Shown in pieces: positions 36,883 to 45,942 of a DNA stretch of 64,000 bases; position 1 is the first letter of the stretch, and the number at the start of each line of letters is the position of its first letter. The stretch is from Paracoccaceae bacterium (GTDB lineage Bacteria > Pseudomonadota > Alphaproteobacteria > Rhodobacterales > Rhodobacteraceae). The stretch spans positions 31,866 to 95,865 of the forward strand of contig JANREX010000049.1 in NCBI GenBank assembly GCA_030758115.1. Reading direction: 5' to 3'. The notes under the pieces are model-generated. The model was given only the letters and a program-made list of their open reading frames with translations, was not told the DNA's origin and made no database searches. A program made the translations under genes and the position numbers.

Positions 36883-38028
36883 TCACGCCGGCAAGGCGGC
36901 CTGTTGCGCCCATTCGGGCAAGCTGCGTCCAAGGGCCAGTTCCGCGCCCAGACGGCCCAGTTCATCGCTGCATTTCGCGCCACGCCCACACCCGCCCACC
37001 GCCACCGAGAGGCGCGGCCCCACCCGTTCCAGCGCGGGGATATTCCGGGGCGTAAAGGTCGTGATGCAAGGCTGGACATGGCTTGAGGTCACGCGCAAGC
37101 CGGGCATGCGGGCGCGCACCTGGTCCGCAAGCATCCGCCCTACGGCAGGATTGCCCCCTGAACGGAACCAGTCCTTGATGTCCTGGGTGTCGCGCAGGAT
37201 CACATCCACCGTGTCACCCCCCATCTTGAGATAGACGCGCCCGTCAGGATAGCGGATCGGCGGCAGCAGATAGGGATCGTTGCCATCCGGTTCCAGCCAG
37301 ATGAGCGAGGGCATGGCAGCAAGGCGCGCGGCCTCTTCCGCATCAAGTTCGAGCAGAACGACCGTACGCGCATAGACGGTCAGCGGCAGTGGTTCCGACA
37401 GGATCATGTTGGCGAAACCACCAGCCGCCACAAGCGCCTGGTTGGCCAGAACATCGCCCTGATCGGTCCTGATCCGCAGGCCCGCCGGTGTTTCGTCAAG
37501 GCCCAGAACCGTATCTGGCAGGATCCTTGCGCCAGCCTGTTCGGCAATCCGTATCTGTGCCCGCACGAGGACCCGGGGATTGATATGGCCCGCGCCTTGC
37601 GTTTCGTGCAGCGCCAAGGTGCCGGGGTCGAAACGGAAGAAGGGGAAACGCCCGGCCAGGTCCTGCCCCTGCAGCACCTCGCATGGCAGGTTTCCCTGCT
37701 GCTGCACCGCGCGGAGGCGCGCGATATAGGGGCTGCCTTCGTCCCCGGCCATGACCGTTCCCGTCTGGTGAAAGAACCGCAATCCGCTATCGGCTTCAAT
37801 CTGGTGATAGCGGGCGATGCTGGCCTGGCTGGCGCGGCTCCAGAATGGCCAGGGATCCAGGGCGCGCGTGATCCGACCCTCGTCATAATGGCTGGCGAAA
37901 ACGCCGGGATGTGTGGCCTTGTCCTGCGGTTCGGGCGGACCGATCAGCACCACGGCATGCCCGGCCTGTGCCAGGTGGCGGGCGGCGGCCGCACCGATCA
38001 TTCCGGCACCAATCACGGCTATGACCAT
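36883..38028 (-). CDS. FAD-dependent amine/amino-acid oxidoreductase (DAO family)
   Basis: 381 aa. The Rossmann FAD-binding loop GAGMIGAAAARHL begins at about residue 7, and the rest matches the sarcosine/N-methyl-amino-acid oxidase group (TFTPRNIPALERVGPRLSVAVGGCGRG near the end binds the flavin). The N-terminus is MVIAVIG at ATG 38028, preferred because GGAGA precedes it. Substrate unknown. It is upstream of the decarboxylase on the same strand, with a 206-base gap. Confidence 0.85.
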   Translation of the reverse strand: MVIAVIGAGMIGAAAARHLAQAGHAVVLIGPPEPQDKATHPGVFASHYDEGRITRALDPWPFWSRASQASIARYHQIEADSGLRFFHQTGTVMAGDEGSPYIARLRAVQQQGNLPCEVLQGQDLAGRFPFFRFDPGTLALHETQGAGHINPRVLVRAQIRIAEQAGARILPDTVLGLDETPAGLRIRTDQGDVLANQALVAAGGFANMILSEPLPLTVYARTVVLLELDAEEAARLAAMPSLIWLEPDGNDPYLLPPIRYPDGRVYLKMGGDTVDVILRDTQDIKDWFRSGGNPAVGRMLADQVRARMPGLRVTSSHVQPCITTFTPRNIPALERVGPRLSVAVGGCGRGAKCSDELGRLGAELALGRSLPEWAQQAALPA

Positions 38029-38109
38029 CACGTTCTCCGATCTGCTGTCGCCCGGAAGATTGCCCGAAGCCATTGCCCTCTGCCAAGCCCGATCCGGGCG
38101 CCTAAATGA

Positions 38110-38140
38110 AAAAGCCCGGACGCATGGTCCGGGCTTTCTT
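38110..38140 (-). terminator. Intrinsic terminator downstream of trcR
   Basis: AGCCCGGA (38113-38120) and TCCGGGCT (38128-38135) pair around a CGCATGG loop. On the minus strand they are followed by TTTTTCATTT. It lies about 20 bases past the trcR stop. Confidence 0.8.
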
Positions 38141-38160
38141 TCTTTGCCGAAAACGGCGGC

Positions 38161-38919
38161 TCAGCGGCGGCCGTCCTCGTCTTCGTCATCCTCGTCGTCA
38201 TTGTCCGGCAGGTTGAAGAAGCTGTCGGCGTCGTACTTGGTTTCCGGCTTGTCGTCCTCGTCATCCTGACGCAGGGTGAATGTCTCAAGCCCTTCGATGG
38301 CCGTCGGCATACGCGGGCCGTCATCCATGCTCAGCGACTGTTCGGTGCTGACCAGCTTGCGGCGTTCGTCATCCGACATCACCACACCGTCGGCGGCGCG
38401 CTTGGCGGCGGCCTTCTGCACGGCTGCATCCAGTTCGGACTGTTTGCACAGGCCAAGGGCGACCGGGTCGATCGGCGAGATATTGGCGATGTTCCAATGG
38501 GTACGCTCGCGAATCGCCTGGATCGTCGGCTTGGTGGTGCCCACCAGCTTGCCGATCTGGCCGTCGCTCAGCTCAGGGTGGAACTTGACCAGCCAGTAGA
38601 TCGCGGCCGGACGATCCTGACGCTTGCTCAGCGGAGTGTAGCGCGGACCGCGGCGCGTTTCCTCGCCCACGGCGGCGGGGTTGAACTTGAGCTTCAGCTT
38701 GTGGAGCGGATTGGCCTGACCCTTGTCGATCTCTTCCTGCGTCAGTTGGTTGTTCGCGATGGGGTCGAACCCTTTCACGCCTGCTGCAACGTCACCATCG
38801 GCAATGCCCTGCACTTCCAGCTCGTGCATCCCGGTGAAATCGGCGATCTGCTTGAAGCTCAGCGTGGTGTTGTCCACCAGCCAGACGGCGGTGGCCCTGG
38901 CCATGATCGGTTTGGTCAT
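38161..38919 (-). CDS. trcR: DUF1013 family cell-cycle transcriptional regulator TrcR
   Basis: 252 aa. The conserved DUF1013 region (about residues 1-165) starts TKPIMARATAVWLVDNTTLS and includes helix-turn-helix-like segments, for example around GTTKPTIQAIRERTHWN. The family is almost restricted to alphaproteobacteria and includes TrcR, linked to cell-cycle transcription with RNA polymerase. The C-terminus ends in a strongly acidic DDEDDEDEDGRR tail. Start ATG 38919 follows GGAGATG. It is divergent from the RNase T2 gene. Confidence 0.88.
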   Translation of the reverse strand: MTKPIMARATAVWLVDNTTLSFKQIADFTGMHELEVQGIADGDVAAGVKGFDPIANNQLTQEEIDKGQANPLHKLKLKFNPAAVGEETRRGPRYTPLSKRQDRPAAIYWLVKFHPELSDGQIGKLVGTTKPTIQAIRERTHWNIANISPIDPVALGLCKQSELDAAVQKAAAKRAADGVVMSDDERRKLVSTEQSLSMDDGPRMPTAIEGLETFTLRQDDEDDKPETKYDADSFFNLPDNDDEDDEDEDGRR

Positions 38920-39100
38920 GTCATCATCTCCTTGACCCGAATGCGCCCCTTCTCGGCAAATCTTTCCCGCCGCCTGAAAAGGCTGCCCTTTGCGGGGCGG
39001 GTTACCGTTGTCGGGGAACTTGCCGGGTATATAGTGGAGAAGGCTTGCCAAGAAAAGCCCGAATGCACCTGACCGTCCTTGCCAGTGAACGGAGCCCGCG

Positions 39101-39757
39101 ATGCCCGCCCTTTACCGATTGATCCTGACGCTTGCCCTGGCGTTGTGCATGAGCCCCCCCTCGCCCGGTCTTGCCGATGGCGAGAGGCCGGGCAATTTCG
39201 ACTATTACGTGATGTCGCTCAGTTGGTCACCGAACTGGTGCGCGCTGGAAGGCGACGCGCGCAGATCCCCGCAATGCCGTGAGGACAGCGGCCATGGTTG
39301 GGTGCTGCATGGGTTGTGGCCGCAGTATCATCGGGGATGGCCAAGCTATTGCCGCACGACCGAACCGCAGCCAAGCCCCGCCATGACCGCGGCGATGGCC
39401 GACATCATGGGCACATCGGGATTGGCATGGCATCAATGGCGCAAGCATGGGGTTTGCAGCGGACTGTCTGCCACGGCCTATTTCGACCTGTCGCGCCGCG
39501 CCTATGCCAGCATCACCCGCCCGGCCGTGTTCCGCAATCTGGACAAGCCCGTGCGCTTGCCCGCCCGGCTGATCGAAGAGGCATTCCTCAAGGAAAATGA
39601 CCAGCTAGAGCCGGACATGTTTACGGTCACCTGTCGCGATGGCCGGATACAGGAGGCCAGGATCTGCCTTTCGAAAGACCTGACCCCCGTGCCATGCGGT
39701 CGCGACGTGGTGCGCGACTGCACGCTCAAGGATGCCTTGTTCGATCCGCTGCGCTGA
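39101..39757 (+). CDS. Secreted ribonuclease T2 family protein
   Basis: 218 aa. A signal peptide (1-27, ending GLADG) is followed by the RNase T2 fold. The two catalytic boxes are HGLWPQY and WHQWRKHGVCSG, with the catalytic His and Glu-like positions. It cuts RNA in the periplasm or outside the cell, probably for phosphate or nucleotide scavenging. The start follows CGGAGCCCGCG. Confidence 0.93.
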   Translation: MPALYRLILTLALALCMSPPSPGLADGERPGNFDYYVMSLSWSPNWCALEGDARRSPQCREDSGHGWVLHGLWPQYHRGWPSYCRTTEPQPSPAMTAAMADIMGTSGLAWHQWRKHGVCSGLSATAYFDLSRRAYASITRPAVFRNLDKPVRLPARLIEEAFLKENDQLEPDMFTVTCRDGRIQEARICLSKDLTPVPCGRDVVRDCTLKDALFDPLR

Positions 39758-39763
39758 GACGGA

Positions 39764-40084
39764 TCAGACCAGCAGATCGTCCGGCGACACGCCGGATGTC
39801 ACGGCGGTCTTGAACCAGGCAGGCTGGCGGCCCTTGCCGGTCCAGGTGATGCTGGCGTCATCGGGATGGCGATACTTGGGCGCTGCCGGCTTGCGACGGG
39901 CCTTGCCCTGCGTGGCACCGGTCAATTCAGACAGCGAAAAACCCATTTCGCGGGCTTTTGCCTCGAGCGCTGCAAGCGCCTGAGTTTTCTGGCGCTCTTC
40001 AAATCCTTCGATAGCCTTCGTTACTTTCTTCTGAAGGACTTTCAGTTCTGTCAGCGACATTTCTTCAAGGTCGATCTGTTCCAT
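39764..40084 (-). CDS. H-NS/StpA-like nucleoid protein
   Basis: 106 aa from MEQIDL. A coiled-coil N-terminal dimerisation part (about 1-55) leads to the C-terminal DNA-binding loop YRHPDDASITWTGKGRQPAW, which includes the TWTG.GRQP core of H-NS proteins. A start at 40099 (MDVTVM) is possible but lacks a ribosome binding site. It is convergent with the RNase T2 gene, only 6 bases away. Confidence 0.9.
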   Translation of the reverse strand: MEQIDLEEMSLTELKVLQKKVTKAIEGFEERQKTQALAALEAKAREMGFSLSELTGATQGKARRKPAAPKYRHPDDASITWTGKGRQPAWFKTAVTSGVSPDDLLV

Positions 40085-40386
40085 TACGGTCACATCCATT
40101 GTTGTCGGTCGAGGCAGCACTGACTTTTACAAAAATGACCGCCCGGCACCATAGAAAAATTAATCGTTCAGACCTTTTTACATACAGCGAGATTTTTGAA
40201 AGGCCAAATGAATTTGGCAGAGCTGCGGAAATAGATCTTCACCATGTTTTTGTCGGTCTCTTTCAAGTTCAAATGGCTGAAGGGGTAATCGCAAAACGTG
40301 CACATACATTAATTTGACAATTTAAACGCTAAAAACCACGGTCAAAACAGTGGCGCCCAAATCATGACAAACGGTTGTTTCGTGAC
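40085..40386. other. AT-rich intergenic region upstream of the H-NS-like gene
   Basis: About 300 bases, visibly richer in AT than the flanking genes. It must contain the promoter of the H-NS-like gene. A GCCAAA...TTTGGC hairpin lies near 40202-40217. A plus-strand ORF crosses it (40099-40317), but it has no recognisable features and an unusual composition. No tRNA or known RNA was seen. Confidence 0.5.
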
Positions 40387-40410
40387 AAAAAAAGGGGGGC
40401 GTTGCCCCCC
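40387..40410 (-). terminator. Intrinsic terminator of the quinone reductase operon
   Basis: GGGGGGC and GCCCCCC pair around a GTT loop, and on the minus strand are followed by seven consecutive T residues. It lies about 27 bases beyond the stop codon of the 40437-41420 gene. Confidence 0.88.
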
Positions 40411-40436
40411 TTTCATCATGACTGGACCGGTTTGAC

Positions 40437-41420
40437 TTACAGCGTCAGGATCGTGCTGCCCGTCGTTTGCCGACCTTCAAGTGCGCGATGCGCTTCTGCG
40501 ACCTGATCAAGCGGGAAGCGCTGATCGATCCGAATCGACACATCGCCGGAAAGCACTTTATCAAAAAGGTGCCCTGCCATTTTCTGGCAAGCCGCATGAT
40601 CACCGATATGGGTGTATACAGTGGGTCGCGTCAGTTGCAGCGATCCCTTGGCGCCCAGAATGCCCAGATCGAAAGGCGGCACCTTGCCGGAGGCATTTCC
40701 AAAGGAAATCATCATGCCAAGCGGGCGCAAACTGTTGAGAGAACCCTCGAATGTATCCTTTCCGACAGCGTCCATGACAACATCAACGCCTTTACCGTCC
40801 GTCAATTCGCGCACCTTCGCGGCGAAATCGCCCTCGCGGTAATTCAGGCAATGCGTTGCGCCATGATCCAGCGCCAATCGGCATTTATCATCCGTGCCAG
40901 CGGTGCCGATCAGGGTGATCCCCTCGGACCGGGCCCATTGGCAGGCGATCAGGCCAACCCCGCCTGCGGCTGCATGAAACAGCACGGTATCCCCGCGCTT
41001 GAGGGGCACGGTACGATGAAAAAGATACTCGACCGTCAGACCTTTCAGCATCATGGCCGCACCCTGTTCGAAGGAAATGCCTTCAGGCAGGGGGCAGACC
41101 TGCGCGGCCGGCATCACGCGCGCCTCGCAATAGGCGCCGGGCGGTTGCGAGGTATAGGCCGCGCGATCGCCCACCTTGAGATGGGTCACCCCTTCGCCCA
41201 CGGCCTCGATCACGCCGGCGCCTTCCATGCCAAGGGCATGAGGCAGCGGCAAGGGATAGAGACCGGTGCGCTGATACACATCGATGAAGTTCAGCCCGCA
41301 GGCATGGTGCCGAATGCGCACCTGTCCGGGTCCCGGTTCGCCAAGCGCGCGATCCACCAGTTTCATGTTTTCGGGTCCGCCGAATTCTTCGATTACAACG
41401 GTTCTTGCAACGGTCGTCAT
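40437..41420 (-). CDS. Zinc-independent quinone oxidoreductase (zeta-crystallin type)
   Basis: 327 aa. MDR-family NADPH:quinone reductase. N-terminal GroES-like domain (RTGLYPLPLPHALGMEGAG) and an NAD(P)-binding Rossmann domain with AAAGGVGLIACQWA. No structural or catalytic zinc Cys set is present, which separates it from alcohol dehydrogenases. It follows a second quinone reductase gene (64 bases upstream on the same strand). Confidence 0.92.
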   Translation of the reverse strand: MTTVARTVVIEEFGGPENMKLVDRALGEPGPGQVRIRHHACGLNFIDVYQRTGLYPLPLPHALGMEGAGVIEAVGEGVTHLKVGDRAAYTSQPPGAYCEARVMPAAQVCPLPEGISFEQGAAMMLKGLTVEYLFHRTVPLKRGDTVLFHAAAGGVGLIACQWARSEGITLIGTAGTDDKCRLALDHGATHCLNYREGDFAAKVRELTDGKGVDVVMDAVGKDTFEGSLNSLRPLGMMISFGNASGKVPPFDLGILGAKGSLQLTRPTVYTHIGDHAACQKMAGHLFDKVLSGDVSIRIDQRFPLDQVAEAHRALEGRQTTGSTILTL

Positions 41421-41484
41421 TGGGTTTCCTCTTCCCTCGTCCTTGCACGCTTGATTTGCGGCAATGTGTTCTTTTACTTGGTAA

Positions 41485-42468
41485 TCACGCCACTTTCAGA
41501 ACGATCTTTCCGATATGCCCGCTTGCCTCCATCCGGGCATGGGCCGCCGCGGCCTGGTCCAGCGGGAATTCGCTATCCATCACCGGGGCCACGCGCCCGG
41601 CATCCAGCAGCGGCCAGACATCCGCCCGCAGCGCATCCGCGATGCGCGCCTTGGCCAGATCGCTTTGCGGACGCAGCGTGCTGCCCGTCATCGTCAGGCG
41701 GCGGCGCATCAGATCGCTGAAATTCACCTCGACCTTCGCGCCTTGCAGGAATGCGATCTGCACCAGACGCCCGTCATCGGCCAGGGCACGGAAGTTGCGG
41801 GGAATATAGAGGCCGCCCACCATATCAAGGATCAGATCGGCGCCACCCTCAGCGCGCATCACCTCGACGAAATCCTCGTCGCGGTAGACGATGGCGCGCT
41901 CTGCGCCAAGATCCAGACAGGCCTTTGCCTTTTCTTCCGAACCAACCGTCACGAAGACCCGCGCGCCAAAGGCACAGGCCAGCTGGATCGCTGTTGTCCC
42001 GATCCCGCTGGAGCCGCCATGGATCAGGAACCGCTCTCCCGCGCGCAGGCCGCCCCGCTGAAAGACATTGGACCAGACCGTAAAGAAGGTCTCGGGCAGG
42101 CAGGCCGCCTGCTTCAGGTCCATGCCCTTGGGCACGGGCAGGCAATGGGCTGCGGGTGTGGCCACGTATTCGGCATAACCGCCGCCGGGCAGCAGCGCGC
42201 AGACTTGGTCGCCCAGCGCGATGCCGCTGACGCCTTCGCCCAGGGCCACGACTTCGCCCGCGCCTTCAAGACCGGGCAGATCGCTGGCGGTCGGGGGTGG
42301 CGCATAAAGACCCGCGCGCTGCAAGGCGTCGGGGCGGTTCACGCCGGCATAGGCCAGCTTGAGAACGACCTGACCGGCTGCGGCCTCGGGGATGGGTCTT
42401 GTGCAAGGCTTGAGGACTTCCGGCCCGCCTGGTTCAGAGATCTCGACGGCACGCATTGTCTGGGTCAT
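41485..42468 (-). CDS. NAD(P)H quinone oxidoreductase, PIG3 family
   Basis: 327 aa. MDR superfamily without zinc ligands; the nucleotide loop is IHGGSSGIGTTAIQLA, and the N-terminal half contains RPDALQRAGLYAPPP, typical of the TP53I3/PIG3 quinone reductase family. The start MTQTMRAVEI at 42468 follows AAGGAAAC. It sits 13 bases after the COQ9 family gene, so the three genes 43177-40437 may share a transcript. Confidence 0.9.
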   Translation of the reverse strand: MTQTMRAVEISEPGGPEVLKPCTRPIPEAAAGQVVLKLAYAGVNRPDALQRAGLYAPPPTASDLPGLEGAGEVVALGEGVSGIALGDQVCALLPGGGYAEYVATPAAHCLPVPKGMDLKQAACLPETFFTVWSNVFQRGGLRAGERFLIHGGSSGIGTTAIQLACAFGARVFVTVGSEEKAKACLDLGAERAIVYRDEDFVEVMRAEGGADLILDMVGGLYIPRNFRALADDGRLVQIAFLQGAKVEVNFSDLMRRRLTMTGSTLRPQSDLAKARIADALRADVWPLLDAGRVAPVMDSEFPLDQAAAAHARMEASGHIGKIVLKVA

Positions 42469-42481
42469 GTTGTTTCCTTCA

Positions 42482-43177
42482 TTATTTGGCACCGCCATTC
42501 CAGCGGCCAGGCCAACCACCTTCGGGCGCCCCTTTTCCGGGCGCGCGTATTTTCCCAAGAACCGCGATAGGTGCGGCCAGAAGAGAGCTCAAGGCCTTGT
42601 TGTCGCGCACGGTTGCCTTGAACTTTTCAAAGCGCATCACATCGTCGATCCGACGGTCCAGGAAATCCCAGGTCGCTTGGTGTCCAAGCGAATCATCGCC
42701 CAGCCAGAAGAGGACCGTTGCGCCATAGACGCCCGAAAGCGTGGCGCGCTTTGTGTACCAGTTGATATCGTCCGAGGTGTCACCCAGCGTGGTCCAGATC
42801 AGATCGCAGGTGTTCCAGATCGCGCGCGCCCCATCGGCCGCATAGACGGGCAGCGAAAACAGCGTGGTGCCGCGCCGCACGGCTTCCTTGTCATCGGCCG
42901 CTTCCAGCCGGTACCGCACGGCAAGCGCCACACGGTCGCGAAACCGCATCGTCGACAGATCAGCCTGCTGCAGACGTTCAAGCATCAGGGCGTCGCCGCG
43001 GGCATGATAGGCCAATGCCAGATCCACGGCGCCACGGGGGCAAGCGGCGCGCGCGGCGGCACGGTCGATCCCGGTATCGGCTATGGCAGCGGCGAAACTG
43101 GCCTCGGACCAGCCATCGAAGGGCACATGCATCAGGGCCGCATCCAGCAGGCGGTCTTTCACATCTGTCTCTGTCAT
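42482..43177 (-). CDS. COQ9 family ubiquinone biosynthesis protein
   Basis: 231 aa. The TetR-like fold of COQ9 is recognisable from DRLLDAALMHVPFDGWSEASFAAA at the start and the long helix with YTKRATLSGVYGATVLFWLGD, which forms the lipid-binding pocket. COQ9 presents isoprenoid quinone intermediates to the hydroxylase COQ7 in mitochondria and alphaproteobacteria. ATG 43177 follows AAGGAACCCC. Location next to two quinone reductases is suggestive but may be accidental. Confidence 0.9.
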   Translation of the reverse strand: MTETDVKDRLLDAALMHVPFDGWSEASFAAAIADTGIDRAAARAACPRGAVDLALAYHARGDALMLERLQQADLSTMRFRDRVALAVRYRLEAADDKEAVRRGTTLFSLPVYAADGARAIWNTCDLIWTTLGDTSDDINWYTKRATLSGVYGATVLFWLGDDSLGHQATWDFLDRRIDDVMRFEKFKATVRDNKALSSLLAAPIAVLGKIRAPGKGAPEGGWPGRWNGGAK

Positions 43178-43310
43178 CAGGGGTTCCTTCCTGTGCACAA
43201 GGCCCGATAGGGTGCATCGGGCTTACCCTAGACAAGTAGGGCGCGCTTTGCTATACGGCCACCTCCTGCAAATTCTTGCAACTCAAACTTAGAAAGGTGG
43301 TGAAAACCAC

Positions 43311-43517
43311 ATGCAGGTTAGTGTTCGTGACAACAATGTCGATCAGGCCCTTCGGGCTCTGAAGAAAAAGCTGCAGCGTGAAGGCGTATTCCGCGAAATG
43401 AAGCTCAAGCAACATTTCGAGAAGCCGTCCGTCAAGAAAGCGCGCGAGAAAGCTGAAGCCGTTCGTCGTGCCCGTAAACTGGCGCGCAAGAAAGCCCAGC
43501 GTGAAGGCGGCCTTTAA
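43311..43517 (+). CDS. rpsU: 30S ribosomal protein S21
   Basis: 68 aa, rich in Lys and Arg. [20 protein letters not shown] and the repeated [15 protein letters not shown] helices match S21, which binds the 3' end of 16S rRNA near the anti-Shine-Dalgarno. The ribosome binding site is AAAGGTGG. Unlike enterobacteria, it is a single gene with no dnaG or rpoD. Confidence 0.97.
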   Translation: MQVSVRDNNVDQALRALKKKLQREGVFREMKLKQHFEKPSVKKAREKAEAVRRARKLARKKAQREGGL

Positions 43518-43553
43518 GGCATCCTTCTTCAACAGCTTGAACGCTATTGAAAA

Positions 43554-43589
43554 CGACCCCCGTGCCCTGCGCCCGGGGGTTTGTTTTTT
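43554..43589 (+). terminator. Intrinsic terminator of rpsU
   Basis: ACCCCCG and CGGGGGT pair around a TGCCCTGCGCC loop, followed by TTGTTTTTTG. About 37 bases beyond the stop codon. Confidence 0.88.
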
Positions 43590-43724
43590 GGCGCGGCCGC
43601 AATGTCCCATGATGGGACATTGATCCAGCCCTTGAATATCAAGTGGTTAGAATTCCGCGTTTACCGCATTTCAACCTTTGACCCCAAAACCGGCCTGTCG
43701 GCCACCGCCCGAGGACGTGATGGG

Positions 43725-44279
43725 TCAGACCCGCCAGCGGCGCAGCACGCGCGCAATCCGCAGGCCGAAACGGCGCGCGGTTTCCAGATCGCCGGGTTCC
43801 ACCATCAGCGTCTTGTCGCGTGACGAGGTGGCCCCAAGCCCAAGCCAGACGCCGCTTTCGTTGATGCCGGGATTGGCCTTGTTGGCAGGCGCGCCGATCT
43901 GATCCTGACCGACCCAGACCATGCCATGCTGTGCGGCGAAGATGCTCAACTGGATCAGGGTGTTCAGCTTGTCGCCACCGGGAAAGGTCGCCACGGTGAA
44001 GCCTGCCGCGATCTTGTCGGCCCAGCCCTGCTTGGCCCAGATCTCACCCGTCTCATCCATGAAGGCTTTGAACCCGGCGGCGGCGCTGCCCATGTAGGTG
44101 GGCGCGCCCATCACGATGCCGTCGGCCTCGTCCAGGGCCTGCCAGTCGACCTTGCCCATCGCCTCGACATCGATCAGGCGGGCGTCGCATCCCCCCTCGC
44201 CCAGCGCGGCGGCAATCACTTCGGCCAGACGCCTTGTATGGCCTCGGCCCGAGGCATAGGGGATCGCTACATTCGCCAT
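43725..44279 (-). CDS. Flavodoxin family protein (WrbA-like)
   Basis: 184 aa. The FMN-phosphate loop is YASGRGHTRRLAE at residues 8-20. GAPTYMGSAAAGFKAFMDETG is the conserved second FMN-binding part of NAD(P)H:quinone oxidoreductases of the WrbA type. It probably reduces quinones or azo compounds. It starts 2 bases after the stop of the GMC oxidoreductase gene, suggesting one transcript. Confidence 0.88.
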   Translation of the reverse strand: MANVAIPYASGRGHTRRLAEVIAAALGEGGCDARLIDVEAMGKVDWQALDEADGIVMGAPTYMGSAAAGFKAFMDETGEIWAKQGWADKIAAGFTVATFPGGDKLNTLIQLSIFAAQHGMVWVGQDQIGAPANKANPGINESGVWLGLGATSSRDKTLMVEPGDLETARRFGLRIARVLRRWRV

Positions 44280-44281
44280 GA

Positions 44282-45868
44282 TTATCGTCCCTCGGACAGG
44301 ATCATGTCGGCGGCCTTTTCCGCGATCATGATCGTGGGTGAATTGGTATTGCCGGAGGTGATGCGCGGCATCACGCTGGCATCGACCACACGCAGGCCGC
44401 CGATCCCGCGCAGGCGTAAAGCGCCATCGAGCGGGGCGTCGTCATCCGTGCCCATGCGGACCGTGCCGACGGGGTGAAAGATCGTCGTGCCGATATCGCC
44501 TGCGGCTTTCATCAAGTCCTCTTCGGTCTGCGCGGTCAGACCCGGCTTCATTTCGTCGGGCGCATATTTCGCCATCGGCGCCTGCGCCATGATATGCCGC
44601 GCCTGACGGATCGCATCGACGGCAACGCGGCGGTCGCCCTCGGTGCTGAGGTAATTGGGCGCGATGCGCGGGGCATCGCGGGGATCGTTGCTGGTAATCT
44701 CGACCGTGCCACGGCTTTCGGGGCGCAGGTTGCAGACGCTTGCGGTCATGGCCGGGAAATCATGCAAGGGCTGGCCGAAGGCCTCCAGCGTCAGGGGCTG
44801 GACGTGATATTCCAGGTCCGGTGTTTCCAGATCCTCGCGCGAGCGGGAGAAAGCGCCCAGCTGGCTTGGCGACATGGACATCGGGCCGGTGCGGCGCAGC
44901 ACATATTCCAACCCGATCCGGGCCTTGCCCAGAACCGAATTGGCCATCGTGTTCAGCGTCGTGGCACCTTTCAGTTTCCACGCGCAGCGCAGTTGCAGAT
45001 GGTCCTGAAGGTTCGCGCCAATGCCGGGAATGTCGCGGATCACGTCGATCCCGTGGCGGGCCAGCACCGAGGCGGGCCCCAGCCCCGAGAGTTGGAGGAT
45101 CTGCACCGATCCGATGGCACCTGCGGACAGGATCACCTCGGCCCGTGCCCTTGCTGTCCTGACCTGCCCGCCCTGCAGGTATTCGACACCGACGGCGCGG
45201 CCTTGTTCGATCAGCACGCGGCGCGTCTGCGCATGGGTTTCCACCTGCAACCCCTGCCCCGTGCGCGTACGCAGAAAGGCCCGCGCGGTGTTCATCCGCC
45301 AACCGCTGCGCTGGTTGACCCGGAAATATCCCACGCCTTCGTTGTTTCCGGTGTTGAAATCGGTGGTCTCGGGCAGGCCCGCCGCGACGGCTGCGGCCTT
45401 CCAGTCGTCCAGCACATCCCAGTGCAGGCGCTGGTTTTCGACCCGCCATTCACCGCCCGCACCGTGCATGTCGCTTGCGCCTTCGACGAAATCCTCGGAT
45501 TTCCTGAAATAGGGCAGCACATCATCCCAGCCCCAGCCGGTCAGCCCCATCTGCCGCCAGCCATCATAATCCGCCGCCTGACCGCGCAGATAGAGCATCC
45601 CGTTGATCGACGAACAGCCCCCCAGCACCTTGCCGCGCGGATAGATCAGGGATCGCCCGTTCAGACCCGGTTCTTCGGCTGTGCGATACATCCAGTCGGT
45701 GCGCGGATTGCCGATGCAATAGAGGTATCCCATCGGGATATGAATCCAGTGATAGGCATCGGTTCCGCCCGCTTCCAGCAGAAGCACCCGGTGGCCCGCA
45801 TCCGTCAGCCGCTTGGCCAGAACGCAGCCCGCGCTGCCCGCGCCGACGATGATGTAATCCCAGGTCAT
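44282..45868 (-). CDS. GMC-family FAD oxidoreductase (choline dehydrogenase-like)
   Basis: 528 aa. FAD loop GAGSAGCVLAKRLTDAG at the N-terminus, the GMC signature GKVLGGCSSINGMLYLRG at about residue 80, and a C-terminal IFHPVGTVRMGTDD region with the catalytic His. Members oxidise choline, other alcohols or polyethylene glycol; the substrate cannot be set. ATG 45868 follows CGGAGGAATGG. It is convergent with no gene and lies next to the lrp/asnC family gene on the same strand. Confidence 0.9.
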   Translation of the reverse strand: MTWDYIIVGAGSAGCVLAKRLTDAGHRVLLLEAGGTDAYHWIHIPMGYLYCIGNPRTDWMYRTAEEPGLNGRSLIYPRGKVLGGCSSINGMLYLRGQAADYDGWRQMGLTGWGWDDVLPYFRKSEDFVEGASDMHGAGGEWRVENQRLHWDVLDDWKAAAVAAGLPETTDFNTGNNEGVGYFRVNQRSGWRMNTARAFLRTRTGQGLQVETHAQTRRVLIEQGRAVGVEYLQGGQVRTARARAEVILSAGAIGSVQILQLSGLGPASVLARHGIDVIRDIPGIGANLQDHLQLRCAWKLKGATTLNTMANSVLGKARIGLEYVLRRTGPMSMSPSQLGAFSRSREDLETPDLEYHVQPLTLEAFGQPLHDFPAMTASVCNLRPESRGTVEITSNDPRDAPRIAPNYLSTEGDRRVAVDAIRQARHIMAQAPMAKYAPDEMKPGLTAQTEEDLMKAAGDIGTTIFHPVGTVRMGTDDDAPLDGALRLRGIGGLRVVDASVMPRITSGNTNSPTIMIAEKAADMILSEGR

Positions 45869-45942
45869 GCCATTCCTCCGTTGCGGGGCAATCTGGGCGA
45901 AGGGCGGGGCAAAGGCAACGGCTGGCGCGGGTCCATGCCGTG

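Noticed and set aside
40099..40317. Plus-strand ORF of 72 codons next to the H-NS-like gene
   Set aside because: Lies in an AT-rich gap, overlaps the H-NS-like gene's 5' region, and has no ribosome binding site or family features.
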